DNA of 64,000 nucleotides, taken from Aedoeadaptatus ivorii (GTDB lineage Bacteria > Bacillota > Clostridia > Tissierellales > Peptoniphilaceae). Below are positions 1-8,701 of the stretch, one piece after another. Each line of letters opens with the position of its first letter. The first letter of the stretch is position 1. A program made the position numbers and the translations under genes. The stretch lies in assembly GCF_030815095.1 (NCBI RefSeq), contig NZ_JAUSWF010000010.1, positions 13,506 through 77,505 of the forward strand, written 5' to 3'. A model generated the notes under the pieces. That model saw only the letters and a program-made list of their open reading frames with translations. It was not told where the DNA came from and made no database searches.

Positions 1-275
1 ATTTCGTAATCGTCATCAATGCGGAAAAGATTAAGATGACGGGCAACAAATGGAACGACAAGGTATACGACTACCACACCGGTTATCCGGGCGGACGTCG
101 TGAAGTCGCTTACAGCGAAATCCGCGAAAAGCACCCCGAGCGCGTGATCGAATACGCGGTGAAGGGCATGCTTCCCAAGAGCCGCTTGGGCCGCTCCATG
201 TTCCGCAAACTGAAGGTCTATGCGGGCAACGAGCATCCCCACGCAGCACAACAGCCGGAAGCATACGAAGTATAA
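1..275 (+). CDS. rplM: 50S ribosomal protein L13, C-terminal part
   Basis: This is the 3' end of the large-subunit ribosomal protein L13 gene; the 5' end lies outside the window. The reading frame is open from base 3 and gives about 90 residues, beginning [16 protein letters not shown]. The family signature [10 protein letters not shown] is present and is followed by the usual C-terminal [11 protein letters not shown] stretch. rpsI follows 16 bases downstream, which is the standard rplM-rpsI operon of bacteria. The identification is by recognition of conserved family motifs. Confidence 0.96.
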   Translation, partial: FVIVINAEKIKMTGNKWNDKVYDYHTGYPGGRREVAYSEIREKHPERVIEYAVKGMLPKSRLGRSMFRKLKVYAGNEHPHAAQQPEAYEV

Positions 276-291
276 GGGAAGGGTGATTTAG

Positions 292-681
292 ATGGCAGAA
301 CAATACAGAGCAACAGGTAGAAGAAAGACGTCCGTAGCCCAAGTGCGTCTCCTTTCCGGTAGCGGAAAGTTCATCGTCAACGGTCGCGACATCCAAGATT
401 TCTTCGGATTCGAAACCTTGCGCATCGTCGCAAAATCTCCCCTGGAGATCACCGAAACCGAAGGCAACTATGATGTCATCGTCCGCGTAAAAGGCGGCGG
501 CTATACGGGACAAGCCGGTGCCATTCGTCAAGGCATTGCAAGAGCGTTGGTCGAAGCGGACGGCGAATTGCGCCCCATCCTCAAAAAAGCGGGCTTCTTG
601 ACCCGTGACCCGAGAATGAAGGAACGTAAAAAATACGGCTTCAAAAAAGCGAGAAAGTCTCCCCAATTCTCCAAGCGTTAA
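292..681 (+). CDS. rpsI: 30S ribosomal protein S9
   Basis: Small-subunit ribosomal protein S9, 129 residues, which is the usual length. It shows the N-terminal [16 protein letters not shown] motif, the internal [19 protein letters not shown] segment and the basic C-terminal tail [16 protein letters not shown] that reaches toward the P-site in the 30S subunit. The ATG is preceded by AAGGGAAGGGTG. It is cotranscribed with rplM and followed within 10 bases by an intrinsic terminator. Confidence 0.98.
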   Translation: MAEQYRATGRRKTSVAQVRLLSGSGKFIVNGRDIQDFFGFETLRIVAKSPLEITETEGNYDVIVRVKGGGYTGQAGAIRQGIARALVEADGELRPILKKAGFLTRDPRMKERKKYGFKKARKSPQFSKR

Positions 682-690
682 GATTACAAA

Positions 691-722
691 AAACCCGCAT
701 ACATCGCGTATGCGGGTTTTGT
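691..722 (+). terminator. Intrinsic terminator of rplM-rpsI
   Basis: A perfect 12-bp stem (691-702 pairs with 708-719, arms AAACCCGCATAC and GTATGCGGGTTT) with a 5-base loop, ending in a T run. It starts 9 bases after the rpsI stop codon. Confidence 0.93.
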
Positions 723-737
723 TATGCCGAAAAACAG

Positions 738-779
738 CGCCCCCGAAACGGTATAGAGCCGGTACGGGGGCGTTTTTTT
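738..779. terminator. Bidirectional terminator between rpsI and the anti-sigma gene
   Basis: Outer arms CGCCCCCG (738-745) and CGGGGGCG (765-772) enclose a smaller CGG/CCG pairing. Seven Ts follow on the plus strand (773-779). On the minus strand the hairpin is followed by CTGTTTTTC, so it can also end the minus-strand operon whose last stop codon is at 799. Confidence 0.85.
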
Positions 780-798
780 GCTGTGCAAATCGATTTGG

Positions 799-1662
799 CT
801 ACTCGAGGGGCCGAAGGTCCCGGTATATGGCGAGGAGCTCGCCCTTGTCGGCGTCTTTTGCCGTCACACCCAAGAGAATGCCGTCTCGTTCGGCGTAGAG
901 GCTCGATCCCTGCACAATCACTCGAATGCCGTCGATGATGTGGGTTTCGATGGGTTCCTCGCCGCCGATTTCATAGCCGGCGCCGGGGATGTCGCGGCGC
1001 TGGTCGATATAGATCTCCTTGCCGTCTTTCGTCTTATAGTGAAAGGCGACGTAGTCGGTTTTTGTATCGTCTGTCGCGTATACGTCGGCATACTCATAGG
1101 GGTAGCGCTCTGATAAGACCAGGGGCGTAAAAGTCAGTCGATCGGCCACGGAAGGGATCGGTTCATAGACGCTGAAGTCGATGTCGTCGGTCTCTTCTTC
1201 TAAGACGAATGTCGCCTGGCCGGTTGCATCGTCGAACTCGATGTGTTCGATCTCTTTTCCCTCTCGGGTAAAGAGCGGTTCCATTTTATCGAGGACCGTC
1301 GCATCGGTAATTTCGCGGCCGTCTCGGTCGTAGAGCTTACCCTTTAAGGTTTCGGGCAGGGTTCTCTTCGACAGATGCGCGTTCGCCTTTTCCTCGTGGA
1401 CGACGATACGGTTCGTGGGCGTTGCCACCTGCCGTATCGTCTCAACGATGCTTTCTCCGAAGCCCGTAAAGGGTAAGGTAAAGACCAAGAGCGCGGCGGC
1501 GGCCGCAATGGCGGGTGTTGTGCGGCGCCGCGCCCGGTTTCTTATGCGGCGGCGTACCGCTTCTTTGTCCCGTGCATCGGGCACATAGAGGGTTTTTAAT
1601 TGCGCGGTCCACTCTTCTTCCGCCCGAAAATTCGAAGACTGCAAATCTTTAGGATTCTTCAT
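799..1662 (-). CDS. Membrane-anchored anti-sigma-factor-like protein (DUF4367-like C-terminus)
   Basis: A 287-residue protein with a soluble N-terminal part of about 48 residues ending in a very basic stretch (RRRIRNRARRR), one hydrophobic segment at about 50-67, and a large region predicted to lie outside the membrane. The C-terminal half (GKEIYIDQ, YEIGGEEP, IIDGIRVIV, ending LLAIYRDLRPLE) resembles DUF4367-type domains found in proteins encoded next to ECF sigma factors. Its start overlaps the end of the upstream sigma gene by 14 bases, implying coupled translation. The anti-sigma role is inferred from topology and gene order; no zinc-binding HxxxCxxC motif is visible, so it is not a classic ZAS protein. 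Confidence 0.68.
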   Translation of the reverse strand: MKNPKDLQSSNFRAEEEWTAQLKTLYVPDARDKEAVRRRIRNRARRRTTPAIAAAAALLVFTLPFTGFGESIVETIRQVATPTNRIVVHEEKANAHLSKRTLPETLKGKLYDRDGREITDATVLDKMEPLFTREGKEIEHIEFDDATGQATFVLEEETDDIDFSVYEPIPSVADRLTFTPLVLSERYPYEYADVYATDDTKTDYVAFHYKTKDGKEIYIDQRRDIPGAGYEIGGEEPIETHIIDGIRVIVQGSSLYAERDGILLGVTAKDADKGELLAIYRDLRPLE

Positions 1663-2200
1663 AATATGCCTCCATCTCGCGTTGAATTTTTTTCAAAAGT
1701 CGGTGCAGTAGGACGCCCACATGGTTCGGCGTCAGCGCCATCAACGCCGCAATGTCCGCGTTGGAAAGCTCTGCGCCGAATTTATAGCTCAGGAGCAGTT
1801 GATCCCGCTCGCTTTGGCGTCGAATGATCTTTCGCAAATGCTCGTGTTCTTCCGCTCGCTCGATCCGATCTTCCACCCGTTCCTCGGACGGGAGAATGTG
1901 GATCAGATTTTCCAGCGGCAGCCACTTTCTGCGAGCCTGTCTTCGATAGTAGTCGTTTAGGGTGTTTCTCGCGATGGAAAAAATCCAAACCTCAAAGCGG
2001 CCTTTTGCCGCATCGTATGCGGAGAAATTCGTATATACTTTTTGAAAGATATCTGCGGTTACATCCCGCACCGATTCTCTATCCGCCAAGCGGTAGGCGA
2101 CGAATCGAAAGATCCGATCGAAATACGCTTCGTAGATCTCCTCGAAATTCGCCGCCTCCTCCCAAGCGGAAACGGAATCGATTCTTTCCGTTCTTTCCAA
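1649..2200 (-). CDS. ECF-family RNA polymerase sigma factor
   Basis: A sigma-70 family protein of about 183 residues with sigma2 (FEEIYEAYFDRIFRFVAYRL, then DIFQKVYTNF and VWIFSIARNTLNDYYRR, the -10 recognition helix) and sigma4 (QLLLSYKFGAELSNADIAAL, then TPNHVGVLLHRLLKKI). Regions 1 and 3 are absent, which defines ECF sigmas. I place the start at TTG 2200 because AGGAGG lies 8 bases upstream; the in-frame GTG at 2209 overlaps that Shine-Dalgarno sequence and is less likely. It is encoded with the anti-sigma-like protein, so it probably responds to an envelope signal. Targets cannot be read from this window. Confidence 0.9.
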   Translation of the reverse strand: MERTERIDSVSAWEEAANFEEIYEAYFDRIFRFVAYRLADRESVRDVTADIFQKVYTNFSAYDAAKGRFEVWIFSIARNTLNDYYRRQARRKWLPLENLIHILPSEERVEDRIERAEEHEHLRKIIRRQSERDQLLLSYKFGAELSNADIAALMALTPNHVGVLLHRLLKKIQREMEAYYEES

Positions 2201-2272
2201 TAGGCTCACCTCCTTGGCGCCGTATCTTTCATAGAGTAAATACGCAGGTAGGGCTAAAATATTACAAAGAAA

Positions 2273-3148
2273 TCAAAAAAAGTTTCCGCGCGTATCGCAA
2301 TCCCCGTATTGCACGTAATGGGAAAAGAGAATGCGGCGGTGGTCTTCGGTGGCCGTATCGCGATAGGGATAGGCTTGCAGCGCGCCTTCTTCATAGCCGA
2401 CATGGGTGAGGACGCCTTGTTTTACCACAAAGTGCCGGTTTCCCGCCGGCGTCGGTTCGCAGAGGACATGTGTATCCGAAAGAAAGGCGTCGTAGAGGAA
2501 GAGATTGCGGCCGAGGCGGCTCGCCTGGCGATGCATCACCTCCAGCGTCTCGGCCCGCTCGAAGTACAGTGCCGCGACGGATTTCTTCTGGAGCGTTCGG
2601 ATCGCATCGAGAAAGGCGGAAAACGCCGCTTCGTCGGAAAAGATCGCCGCAAGCCGCGCCTCGGTCTGCGCCGCCTCCGCCGCCGTAAGCCGGAGGGGCA
2701 GGGGATGATAGGCGAGGGGGTCGTCGAAGGGAAAGAGATGGCGAAGAGACAAAAAGAATTCCCGTAGAAAGGATTCTTTTTGCACCGGGCCAAATCCGCC
2801 GGGGGCGAGGCGATACAATAAGGGCGCTCTTCGATCCGGCACAAAGCGAACGGCGCGTATCTCGCGCTTTAACATACGGTTATAGGGCGGTTGAAGGCGC
2901 TTGATCTCGCGTTCTTCGGCGAGCATGGCCTCGAGATGAGAGGGGGTGTATTCGATGCCCACGGCGTCGATCCGCGCCACCATGTGGCGGATCTTGGGGG
3001 CGTGATGGGATCCTCCGAAATATTGGCGCACGCGATGTCTCAGTTGCTTGCTTTTTCCCACATAGAGGAGCGCGCCGCGGTCGTACATTTTGTAAATGCC
3101 CGGCCTGGGCTCGATACGGGAAAGTTCCGATAATTGCAATAGTTCCAT
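2273..3148 (-). CDS. GIY-YIG nuclease domain protein (UvrC N-terminus-like)
   Basis: A 291-residue protein whose first 80 or so residues form a GIY-YIG nuclease domain: PGIYKMYDRGALLYVGKSKQL, then the RVRQYF and MVARIDAVGIEYT segments, and the conserved glutamate in EAMLAEEREIKRLQPPYN. This matches the N-terminal half of UvrC. The C-terminal 200 residues are not familiar, and the UvrC endonuclease V-like and HhH parts are missing. Stand-alone proteins of this kind include Cho of E. coli and exonuclease-associated UvrC-like proteins. A role in nicking damaged DNA is possible but unproven. It lies about 70 bases upstream of the sigma gene on the same strand with no terminator between them. Confidence 0.75.
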   Translation of the reverse strand: MELLQLSELSRIEPRPGIYKMYDRGALLYVGKSKQLRHRVRQYFGGSHHAPKIRHMVARIDAVGIEYTPSHLEAMLAEEREIKRLQPPYNRMLKREIRAVRFVPDRRAPLLYRLAPGGFGPVQKESFLREFFLSLRHLFPFDDPLAYHPLPLRLTAAEAAQTEARLAAIFSDEAAFSAFLDAIRTLQKKSVAALYFERAETLEVMHRQASRLGRNLFLYDAFLSDTHVLCEPTPAGNRHFVVKQGVLTHVGYEEGALQAYPYRDTATEDHRRILFSHYVQYGDCDTRGNFF

Positions 3149-3188
3149 ACCGTTATCCTACGCCGATAGACAGAGATACACAAGGGGG

Positions 3189-3217
3189 TTTACAAGAAAG
3201 GGAGTCCGTGGTATATT
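3189..3217 (+). promoter_or_regulatory. Promoter of the riboflavin operon
   Basis: TTTACA (3189-3194), a 17-base spacer and TATATT (3212-3217) form a near-consensus housekeeping promoter. The predicted start lies about 25 bases before the FMN riboswitch. Confidence 0.8.
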
Positions 3218-3250
3218 ATTGAAAGGAAAACATTTCCTAACTGCATAGAA

Positions 3251-3358
3251 GTTCTTCAGGGCGAGGCGCAATTCCTCACCGGTGGTCATAGTCCACGACT
3301 CGAAAGATTGAATCGGTGTAATTCCGATACCGACGGTATAGTCCGGATGGGAGAAGAA
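3251..3358 (+). ncRNA. FMN riboswitch (RFN element)
   Basis: The aptamer core is directly recognisable: TTCAGGGCGAGGCGCAATTC, CTCACCGGTGGT, AGTCCACGAC, CGGTGTAATTCCGATACCGA, and CGGTATAGTCCGGATGGGAG closing with AGAA. GTTCTTC and GAAGAA at the two ends form the P1 stem. These are the invariant elements of the FMN aptamer that switches riboflavin genes off when FMN is plentiful. It sits directly upstream of ribD. Confidence 0.97.
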
Positions 3359-3425
3359 TCATAGGCAATACTTGTATTGCCCTGAATTTGCGTACCATCC
3401 GGAGCCCCGTGCTCCGGATTTTTTA
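3342..3425 (+). terminator. Riboswitch expression platform: antiterminator and terminator
   Basis: The terminator stem is ATCCGGAGC (3397-3405) with GCTCCGGAT (3411-3419) followed by a T run to 3424. The competing pairing is visible: TCCGGATGG at 3342-3350, in the 3' part of the aptamer, is a perfect 9-base complement of CCATCCGGA at 3395-3403, which overlaps the left arm of the terminator. FMN binding would hold the aptamer side and free the terminator. A second perfect hairpin, GGCAATA/TATTGCC (3364-3381), lies between the two. Confidence 0.88.
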
Positions 3426-3436
3426 TGGGAGGCAAT

Positions 3437-4522
3437 ATGGACGAACGTTTTATACAGAGAACCCTGGCGCTTGCGGCGAAGGGAAGGGGACATACAAAGA
3501 CCAATCCCATGGTTGGCGCGGTCCTGGTACGGGACGGGCGGATTCTCGCAGAGGGCTATCACCGCGCCTACGGGGCGGACCACGCCGAAGTGGACTGCCT
3601 ACGGCGAGCCAAGGAAGATCCCGCCGGCGCCACGCTCTATGTGAATCTGGAGCCCTGTTCGCACCACGGCAAGACGCCCCCTTGTGTCGACGCCATTGTG
3701 CGGGCAAAGATCGCCCGGGTCGTCGTGGGGATGGAGGATCCGAACCCGAAGGTGGCGGGTGGCGGCATCGCCCGGCTCCGCCAAAGCGGCGTCGAGGTAA
3801 CCACGGGCGTACTGGAAGCGGAATGTGCGCATCTAAACCGCGCCTTTATTACGGGCATTACAAAACATAGGCCCTACATACTCGCCAAGTACGCCGCCAC
3901 CGTCGACGGGAGAATCGCCACCCGAAGCGGCGAGAGCCAATGGATCACCGGCGAAGCGGCCCGCAAAGACGGCCACCGGCTTCGCGGCGAAGTCGATGGA
4001 ATTCTCGTGGGAACCCGCACGGCGCTCTTAGACGACCCGCGTCTTACCAACCGAAGCGGCGAAGGCAAACAGCCCGTCCGCATCGTCTTGGACCGAATGG
4101 GACGACTGGACGCGGGGGCAAAGCTCTTCGACGGCGAGATCGAAACGGTGGTCTACACCGCCCGCATGGACCGAAAAAAGGCGGATCGCCTTGCCGAGCA
4201 GGGCGTCGCGGTGGTCTTTACTGAAGAGCGCGACGGCGTACTCGATACCGCTTCGTTTCTCGAAGATCTCTACGACCGGGGCGTCGGTACCCTCTTGGTC
4301 GAAGGAGGCGGGACGCTCCACGGCAGCATGATCAAAGGCGATTTCGTCGACGAATTCGTCCTCTATCTCGCCCCGACCTTACTGGGCGGCGGCAGAGAGG
4401 CCGTACGCGGCGAGGGCGTCGAGTTTTTGAAGGACCGCAGAGAATATGTCTTTACGGAAGTGGAGCGCTGCGGTTCGGACCTCAAGATACGCGGGGTGAG
4501 AGCTTGTTTACAGGAATCGTAG
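3437..4522 (+). CDS. ribD: Bifunctional riboflavin biosynthesis deaminase/reductase
   Basis: RibD carries out steps two and three of riboflavin synthesis from GTP: deamination of the pyrimidinone and then NADPH-dependent reduction of the ribosyl side chain. The N-terminal cytidine-deaminase-like domain has the zinc site HAE (residues 49-51) and PCSHHGKTPPC (cysteines 74 and 83). The C-terminal reductase domain begins near PYILAKYAATVDGRIA and includes LVEGGGTLHGSMI. At 361 residues it has normal length. ATG 3437 is preferred over the in-frame ATG at 3425 because GGGAGG lies 4 bases upstream of it. First gene of the FMN-controlled operon. Confidence 0.96.
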   Translation: MDERFIQRTLALAAKGRGHTKTNPMVGAVLVRDGRILAEGYHRAYGADHAEVDCLRRAKEDPAGATLYVNLEPCSHHGKTPPCVDAIVRAKIARVVVGMEDPNPKVAGGGIARLRQSGVEVTTGVLEAECAHLNRAFITGITKHRPYILAKYAATVDGRIATRSGESQWITGEAARKDGHRLRGEVDGILVGTRTALLDDPRLTNRSGEGKQPVRIVLDRMGRLDAGAKLFDGEIETVVYTARMDRKKADRLAEQGVAVVFTEERDGVLDTASFLEDLYDRGVGTLLVEGGGTLHGSMIKGDFVDEFVLYLAPTLLGGGREAVRGEGVEFLKDRREYVFTEVERCGSDLKIRGVRACLQES

Positions 4523-5142
4523 AAGAAGTCGGAACGGTTGCGCATATGCGCCGCCGGGGCGAGAAGATCGAGATCGAAGTCGCCTGCAAAACCGTCCTCG
4601 AAGACGTGGCGATCGGCGATTCGATCTGCACCGACGGCGTATGCCTCACCGTCACCGCCTTTTCGGAGGACCGCTTTCGGGCGGATATGATGACCGTGAC
4701 GGCACAAAAATCGGGTCTGGACCGATTGGCACCAGGCGCCTCTGTAAATCTGGAGCGGGCGCTCCTTCCCACTACGCGCATGGGCGGGCATATTTTGCAG
4801 GGCCATGTGGATACGGTGGGCACCGTCGCGGGAATCTCGCCCCACGAAGGCGGCTATCTCCTCTCGGTGAAAGTCGATCGCGACTGGTTTCCCTATTTTG
4901 TCGCCCAGGGCTCGGTGGGGTTAAACGGCGTCAGCCTGACCGTCGCCCGCACCGACGCCGATGGGTTTACGGTATCGTTGATTCCCGAGACCCTCAGAGA
5001 GACCAATCTGGGCACATTGGAGCGGGGTTCTCCGATCACGGTGGAATTCGACATCGTCGGCAAGTATATTTTAAGAGCAAAAGAATGTCATACAAAGGGC
5101 GGGGGGATCGATATGGATTTTCTTCGCAGAAACGGATTTTAG
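4504..5142 (+). CDS. ribE: Riboflavin synthase, alpha subunit
   Basis: Converts two molecules of 6,7-dimethyl-8-ribityllumazine to riboflavin plus the pyrimidinedione, the last step of the pathway. The 212-residue protein starts with the diagnostic MFTGIVEEVG and has the two repeated lumazine-binding barrels, with GDSICTDGVCLTV in the first and GSVGLNGVSLTV in the second, plus MGGHILQGHVDTVG at the barrel junction. The TTG start lies inside the end of ribD (19-base overlap), so the two are translationally coupled. Confidence 0.96.
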   Translation: MFTGIVEEVGTVAHMRRRGEKIEIEVACKTVLEDVAIGDSICTDGVCLTVTAFSEDRFRADMMTVTAQKSGLDRLAPGASVNLERALLPTTRMGGHILQGHVDTVGTVAGISPHEGGYLLSVKVDRDWFPYFVAQGSVGLNGVSLTVARTDADGFTVSLIPETLRETNLGTLERGSPITVEFDIVGKYILRAKECHTKGGGIDMDFLRRNGF

Positions 5143-5151
5143 GAGGATCGT

Positions 5152-6381
5152 ATGTGGAGCACAGTTGAAGAAGCAGTCCGCGCACTGCAAGCGGGAAAGA
5201 TGATTTTTGTATTGGATTCCGAGGACCGGGAAAACGAGGGGGATATGATCGTCGCCGCCGAGACCTGTACGACGGAACAGTTAAACTTTATGGCGACCCA
5301 TGCCCGCGGACTGATTTGTATGCCCATGAGCAAAAAAGAGGCGGACCGTTTGAAGCTCGCCCCCATGGTCTATCAGAATACGGACAATCACGAGACCGCA
5401 TTTACCGTATCCATCGACCACGTCGAGACCGGAAGCGGCATTAGCGCCGTAGAGCGCGCCATGACCGCGAGAAAGGCGGCGGATCCCGAAGCGGCGCCCA
5501 CAGATTTTCGCCGCCCGGGGCATATGTTCCCCTTAATCGCAAAGCCCGGCGGGGTGCTGGAGCGCGAAGGCCATACCGAAGGTACGGTGGATCTCTTGCG
5601 CTTGGCGGGGCTTACCGAAATCGGACTCTGCTGTGAAATTATGGAAGACGACGGCGAAATGATGCGAAGAGACCGCATTCGGGAGATGGCGAAAGAAGCG
5701 GGCGCGCCGCTGATCCATATCGAACAGCTCAAGGAATACCGCAAGACCCACGACCCGCTGGTAGAATGCGTCGCCAAGGCGGATATGCCGACCAAACACG
5801 GCCATTTTACCGCCTACGGCTACCGCAACCGCCTAAACGGCGAGCACCACGTGGCGCTCGTTAAAGGCGAGATCTCGGAGGACGAAGAGATCTTATGCCG
5901 CGTGCACTCCGAATGCCTTACGGGCGACGCCTTCGGCTCCTTGCGCTGCGACTGCGGCGATCAGCTCGCCAAGGCGATGGAGCGGGTTTCGGAAGAAGGC
6001 CGCGGCGTCGTGCTCTATATGCGCCAGGAAGGCCGAGGGATCGGTTTGTTGAACAAACTCAAGGCCTACGCCCTTCAGGATCAGGGGATGGACACCATTG
6101 AGGCGAATCTCGCCCTGGGCTTTCCGGAAGACGCGCGGGAATACTATATCGGCGCGCAAATCCTTCGGGATCTCGGCGTCCGAAAGATCCGCCTGCTCAC
6201 CAACAATCCCGATAAGGTCTACCACTTGAACCAATACGGCATGGAAATCGTAAAGCGCGAACCCATCGAGATCCATTCCCAGGCGTGCGACCACTTCTAT
6301 TTGGAGACCAAGGCGAAAAAGATGCACCATTACTTGGACGAATTTAACACCGGCGAGACATCCGAGGAGGCCATGCGATGA
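5152..6381 (+). CDS. ribBA: Bifunctional DHBP synthase / GTP cyclohydrolase II
   Basis: A fusion of 409 residues that supplies both precursors of riboflavin. The N-terminal RibB domain makes 3,4-dihydroxy-2-butanone 4-phosphate from ribulose 5-phosphate; [12 protein letters not shown] and the [10 protein letters not shown] and [10 protein letters not shown] segments are its active-site motifs. The C-terminal RibA domain opens GTP; it has the zinc ligands in [20 protein letters not shown] and the catalytic [18 protein letters not shown] lies 6 bases before the ATG. The gene overlaps ribH by four bases. Confidence 0.97.
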   Translation: MWSTVEEAVRALQAGKMIFVLDSEDRENEGDMIVAAETCTTEQLNFMATHARGLICMPMSKKEADRLKLAPMVYQNTDNHETAFTVSIDHVETGSGISAVERAMTARKAADPEAAPTDFRRPGHMFPLIAKPGGVLEREGHTEGTVDLLRLAGLTEIGLCCEIMEDDGEMMRRDRIREMAKEAGAPLIHIEQLKEYRKTHDPLVECVAKADMPTKHGHFTAYGYRNRLNGEHHVALVKGEISEDEEILCRVHSECLTGDAFGSLRCDCGDQLAKAMERVSEEGRGVVLYMRQEGRGIGLLNKLKAYALQDQGMDTIEANLALGFPEDAREYYIGAQILRDLGVRKIRLLTNNPDKVYHLNQYGMEIVKREPIEIHSQACDHFYLETKAKKMHHYLDEFNTGETSEEAMR

Positions 6382-6839
6382 TTACGATTGAAGGAAAATT
6401 GACGGGACGGGGCAAAAAATTCGCCATCGTCGTCAGCCGTTTTAACGATTTTATTACCGGAAAGCTCCTCGACGGGGCGCTGGACTGCCTGATCCGCCAC
6501 GAGGTCGAAGACGACGACATTACCCTGATCCGCGTGCCTGGGGCCTTTGAGATCCCCCTCGCCGCTCAACGCCTCGCAGAAAAGGGCGAATACGACGGCA
6601 TCTTGTGTTTGGGCGCGGTGATCCGCGGCGCCACCACCCACTACGACTATGTCTGCAACGAAGTCTCCAAGGGCATCGCCAAGGTATCCTTAGACAGCGG
6701 TGTTCCCGTGGGCTTCGGGGTCGTCACCACCGAAAACATCGAGCAGGCCATCGAGCGGGCCGGCACTAAGAGCGGCAACAAGGGATACGATACGGCCATG
6801 AGCGTATTGGAAATGGTCGATTTGTTCGACCGCATTTGA
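6378..6839 (+). CDS. ribH: 6,7-dimethyl-8-ribityllumazine synthase
   Basis: RibH condenses the ribityl pyrimidinedione with dihydroxybutanone phosphate to give lumazine, the substrate of RibE. The 153-residue protein has [30 protein letters not shown] and [21 protein letters not shown] with the catalytic histidine, then [20 protein letters not shown]. Usual family length; it probably forms the 60-subunit capsid typical of the family. The ATG overlaps the ribBA stop (ATGA). Last gene of the operon, followed by a terminator. Confidence 0.97.
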   Translation: MITIEGKLTGRGKKFAIVVSRFNDFITGKLLDGALDCLIRHEVEDDDITLIRVPGAFEIPLAAQRLAEKGEYDGILCLGAVIRGATTHYDYVCNEVSKGIAKVSLDSGVPVGFGVVTTENIEQAIERAGTKSGNKGYDTAMSVLEMVDLFDRI

Positions 6840-6871
6840 TTGGCGGAATTTGAAAAATATGTAATAATAGG

Positions 6872-6903
6872 GGAGAAAGACGAAGGTCTTTCTCCTTTTT
6901 TTT
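6872..6903 (+). terminator. Terminator of the riboflavin operon
   Basis: Perfect 10-bp stem GGAGAAAGAC/GTCTTTCTCC (6872-6881 with 6886-6895), GAAG tetraloop, and an eight-T run. Confidence 0.95.
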
Positions 6904-7003
6904 GTATTTTCAGAAAGAAAAGACGAAGGATGCACGCATTTCTTCAAAATAAGATCAAGTTTGTAATCTATACATTAAGAGTGCCAAGTTTATTTAAACT
7001 CTA

Positions 7004-7012
7004 TGTTATAAT
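7004..7012 (+). promoter_or_regulatory. Extended -10 promoter of the ACT gene
   Basis: TGTTATAAT (TG at 7004-7005, TATAAT at 7007-7012) about 20 bases before the ribosome binding site. No good -35 is seen; the TG extension can compensate. Confidence 0.6.
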
Positions 7013-7035
7013 ATTGGAAGTGAGGAGGGGTTATT

Positions 7036-7305
7036 ATGAAAGCAGTTGTCAGCGTCTTGGGACGCGATCAGATCGGCATTGTCTATCGCGTCACCGAGCA
7101 ATTGCAAAAACACAAATTCAATATTTTGGACATCAGTCAAACCATTGTCGACGGCTATTTTACGATGATTCTCGTCGTGGAACACGCCGACGAAAATTTT
7201 GCCTTAGAAGAAGTCGTAGAAGAGTATCAGTCCCTCGGCGAAGAGTTGGGCTTGGATATCCGCCTGCAACACGAAGCGCTTTTTAGCAGAATGCACCGCA
7301 TTTAG
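7036..7305 (+). CDS. Small ACT-domain regulatory protein (UPF0237 type)
   Basis: An 89-residue protein made almost entirely of one ACT domain: [20 protein letters not shown], then [20 protein letters not shown]. This is the GcvR-like, single-domain UPF0237 group. ACT domains usually bind amino acids as effectors. It is preceded by GAGGAGGGG and followed 13 bases later by the UPF0210 gene; this two-gene pairing is common in Bacillota and suggests the ACT protein senses a ligand for its partner. The actual ligand is unknown. Confidence 0.85.
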   Translation: MKAVVSVLGRDQIGIVYRVTEQLQKHKFNILDISQTIVDGYFTMILVVEHADENFALEEVVEEYQSLGEELGLDIRLQHEALFSRMHRI

Positions 7306-7318
7306 GGAGGGGATTTTC

Positions 7319-8674
7319 TTGGATCGTTCTTCTATTCTGGAAACCATACATATGCTCGACCACGAGAATTTGGATATCCGCACGGCGACGATGGGCATTT
7401 CGTTGCTGGACTGCATATCCGACGACGCGGACGAGGTATCGGAAAAGGTATACGCGAAGATTACCGCATTGGGCAAAGACCTGGTCGAGACGGCCGATGC
7501 GGTTGCCGCAAAATACGGCGTATGTGTCGTAAACAAGCGCATTTCCGTAACGCCCGCGTCTCTTTTATTGCCCGGCGGCAGCCGCGAGGACTATGTGAAG
7601 CTCGCTAAGTCTTTGGATCGGGCCGCCATTGCCATCGGCGTCGACTTTATCGGCGGGTTTTCGGCGCTAGTGCACGGCGGTATGACCGCCGAGGAGAGAA
7701 ATCTGATCGAGGCGATTCCCGAGGCCTTGTCGTCGACCGAAAAAGTCTGTGCGTCGGTGAATGTAGGCAGCTCCAAGTCGGGGCTGAATATGGACGCGGT
7801 GCGGATTATGGGCGAAAAGATTATCGAAGCGGCGAAGCTTTCTTCCGCCGACGACTCTATCGCCTGTGCGAAGCTCGTGGTCTTTGCCAACGCCGTCGAG
7901 GACAATCCCTTTATGGCAGGGGCATTCCACGGGGTGGGTCTTTCGGATCACGTGCTCCATGTGGGCATTTCCGGACCGGGGGTAGTGAAATCCGCCCTGG
8001 AAAACTATCGCGCGGACCGCTTCGACGAGCTCGCCCGCGTAATCAGCGAGATGGCCTTTAAGATCACCCGCATGGGCGAATTGGTGGGAAAAGAAATCGC
8101 CGAGCGCCTCGACGTGCCCTTCGGCTCCATCGACCTATCGCTTGCCCCGACGCCGGCGGTGGGCGACAGCGTCGCGCGGATCCTCGAAGAGATCGGCATC
8201 GGCCGGGTGGGCGGCCACGGCACCACGGCGGCGCTTGCGCTTTTAAACGACGCGGTAAAAAAAGGCGGCATTAACGCCTCGGCCCATGTAGGGGGCTTAA
8301 GCGGCGCGTTTATCCCGGTCTCCGAGGACGAGGGCATGATCGATGCGGCCGCAGCGGGCGCATTGGGACTCGATAAACTCGAAGCCATGACCTGCGTCTG
8401 TTCGGTGGGTCTCGATATGATCGCGATTCCCGGCGATACGCCCGCATCGACCATTGCGGCGATCCTCGCGGACGAGGCGATGATCGGCATCATCAATCAC
8501 AAAACCACGGCGGTTCGCATCATTCCCGTCTGCGGAAAGGGAGTGGGCGACGGCGCCGTATTCGGCGGCCTCCTGGGCGAGGCTCCCATCCTTCCCGTAC
8601 ACGAAAACGACTGTCGTCGATTTGCGGCGCGCGGCGGATTTATCCCCGCCCCGATCCACAGCTTTAAGAACTGA
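7319..8674 (+). CDS. UPF0210 / DUF711 family protein
   Basis: A 451-residue soluble protein beginning [32 protein letters not shown], the typical start of the UPF0210 (PFL family) proteins. Later glycine-rich stretches include [22 protein letters not shown] and [17 protein letters not shown]. The family has no established biochemical function that I can state with certainty. The TTG start is supported by GGGAGGGG 5-6 bases upstream and by coupling to the ACT gene. Length matches the family. Confidence 0.85.
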   Translation: MDRSSILETIHMLDHENLDIRTATMGISLLDCISDDADEVSEKVYAKITALGKDLVETADAVAAKYGVCVVNKRISVTPASLLLPGGSREDYVKLAKSLDRAAIAIGVDFIGGFSALVHGGMTAEERNLIEAIPEALSSTEKVCASVNVGSSKSGLNMDAVRIMGEKIIEAAKLSSADDSIACAKLVVFANAVEDNPFMAGAFHGVGLSDHVLHVGISGPGVVKSALENYRADRFDELARVISEMAFKITRMGELVGKEIAERLDVPFGSIDLSLAPTPAVGDSVARILEEIGIGRVGGHGTTAALALLNDAVKKGGINASAHVGGLSGAFIPVSEDEGMIDAAAAGALGLDKLEAMTCVCSVGLDMIAIPGDTPASTIAAILADEAMIGIINHKTTAVRIIPVCGKGVGDGAVFGGLLGEAPILPVHENDCRRFAARGGFIPAPIHSFKN

Positions 8675-8701
8675 CGTCTTTGCCGTCTGGAAAGGAAAAG
8701 A

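Noticed and set aside
6904..7003. Short coding frame between ribH and the ACT gene
   Set aside because: It begins inside ribH's terminator, has no ribosome binding site and no family resemblance; the stretch looks like plain AT-rich promoter DNA.
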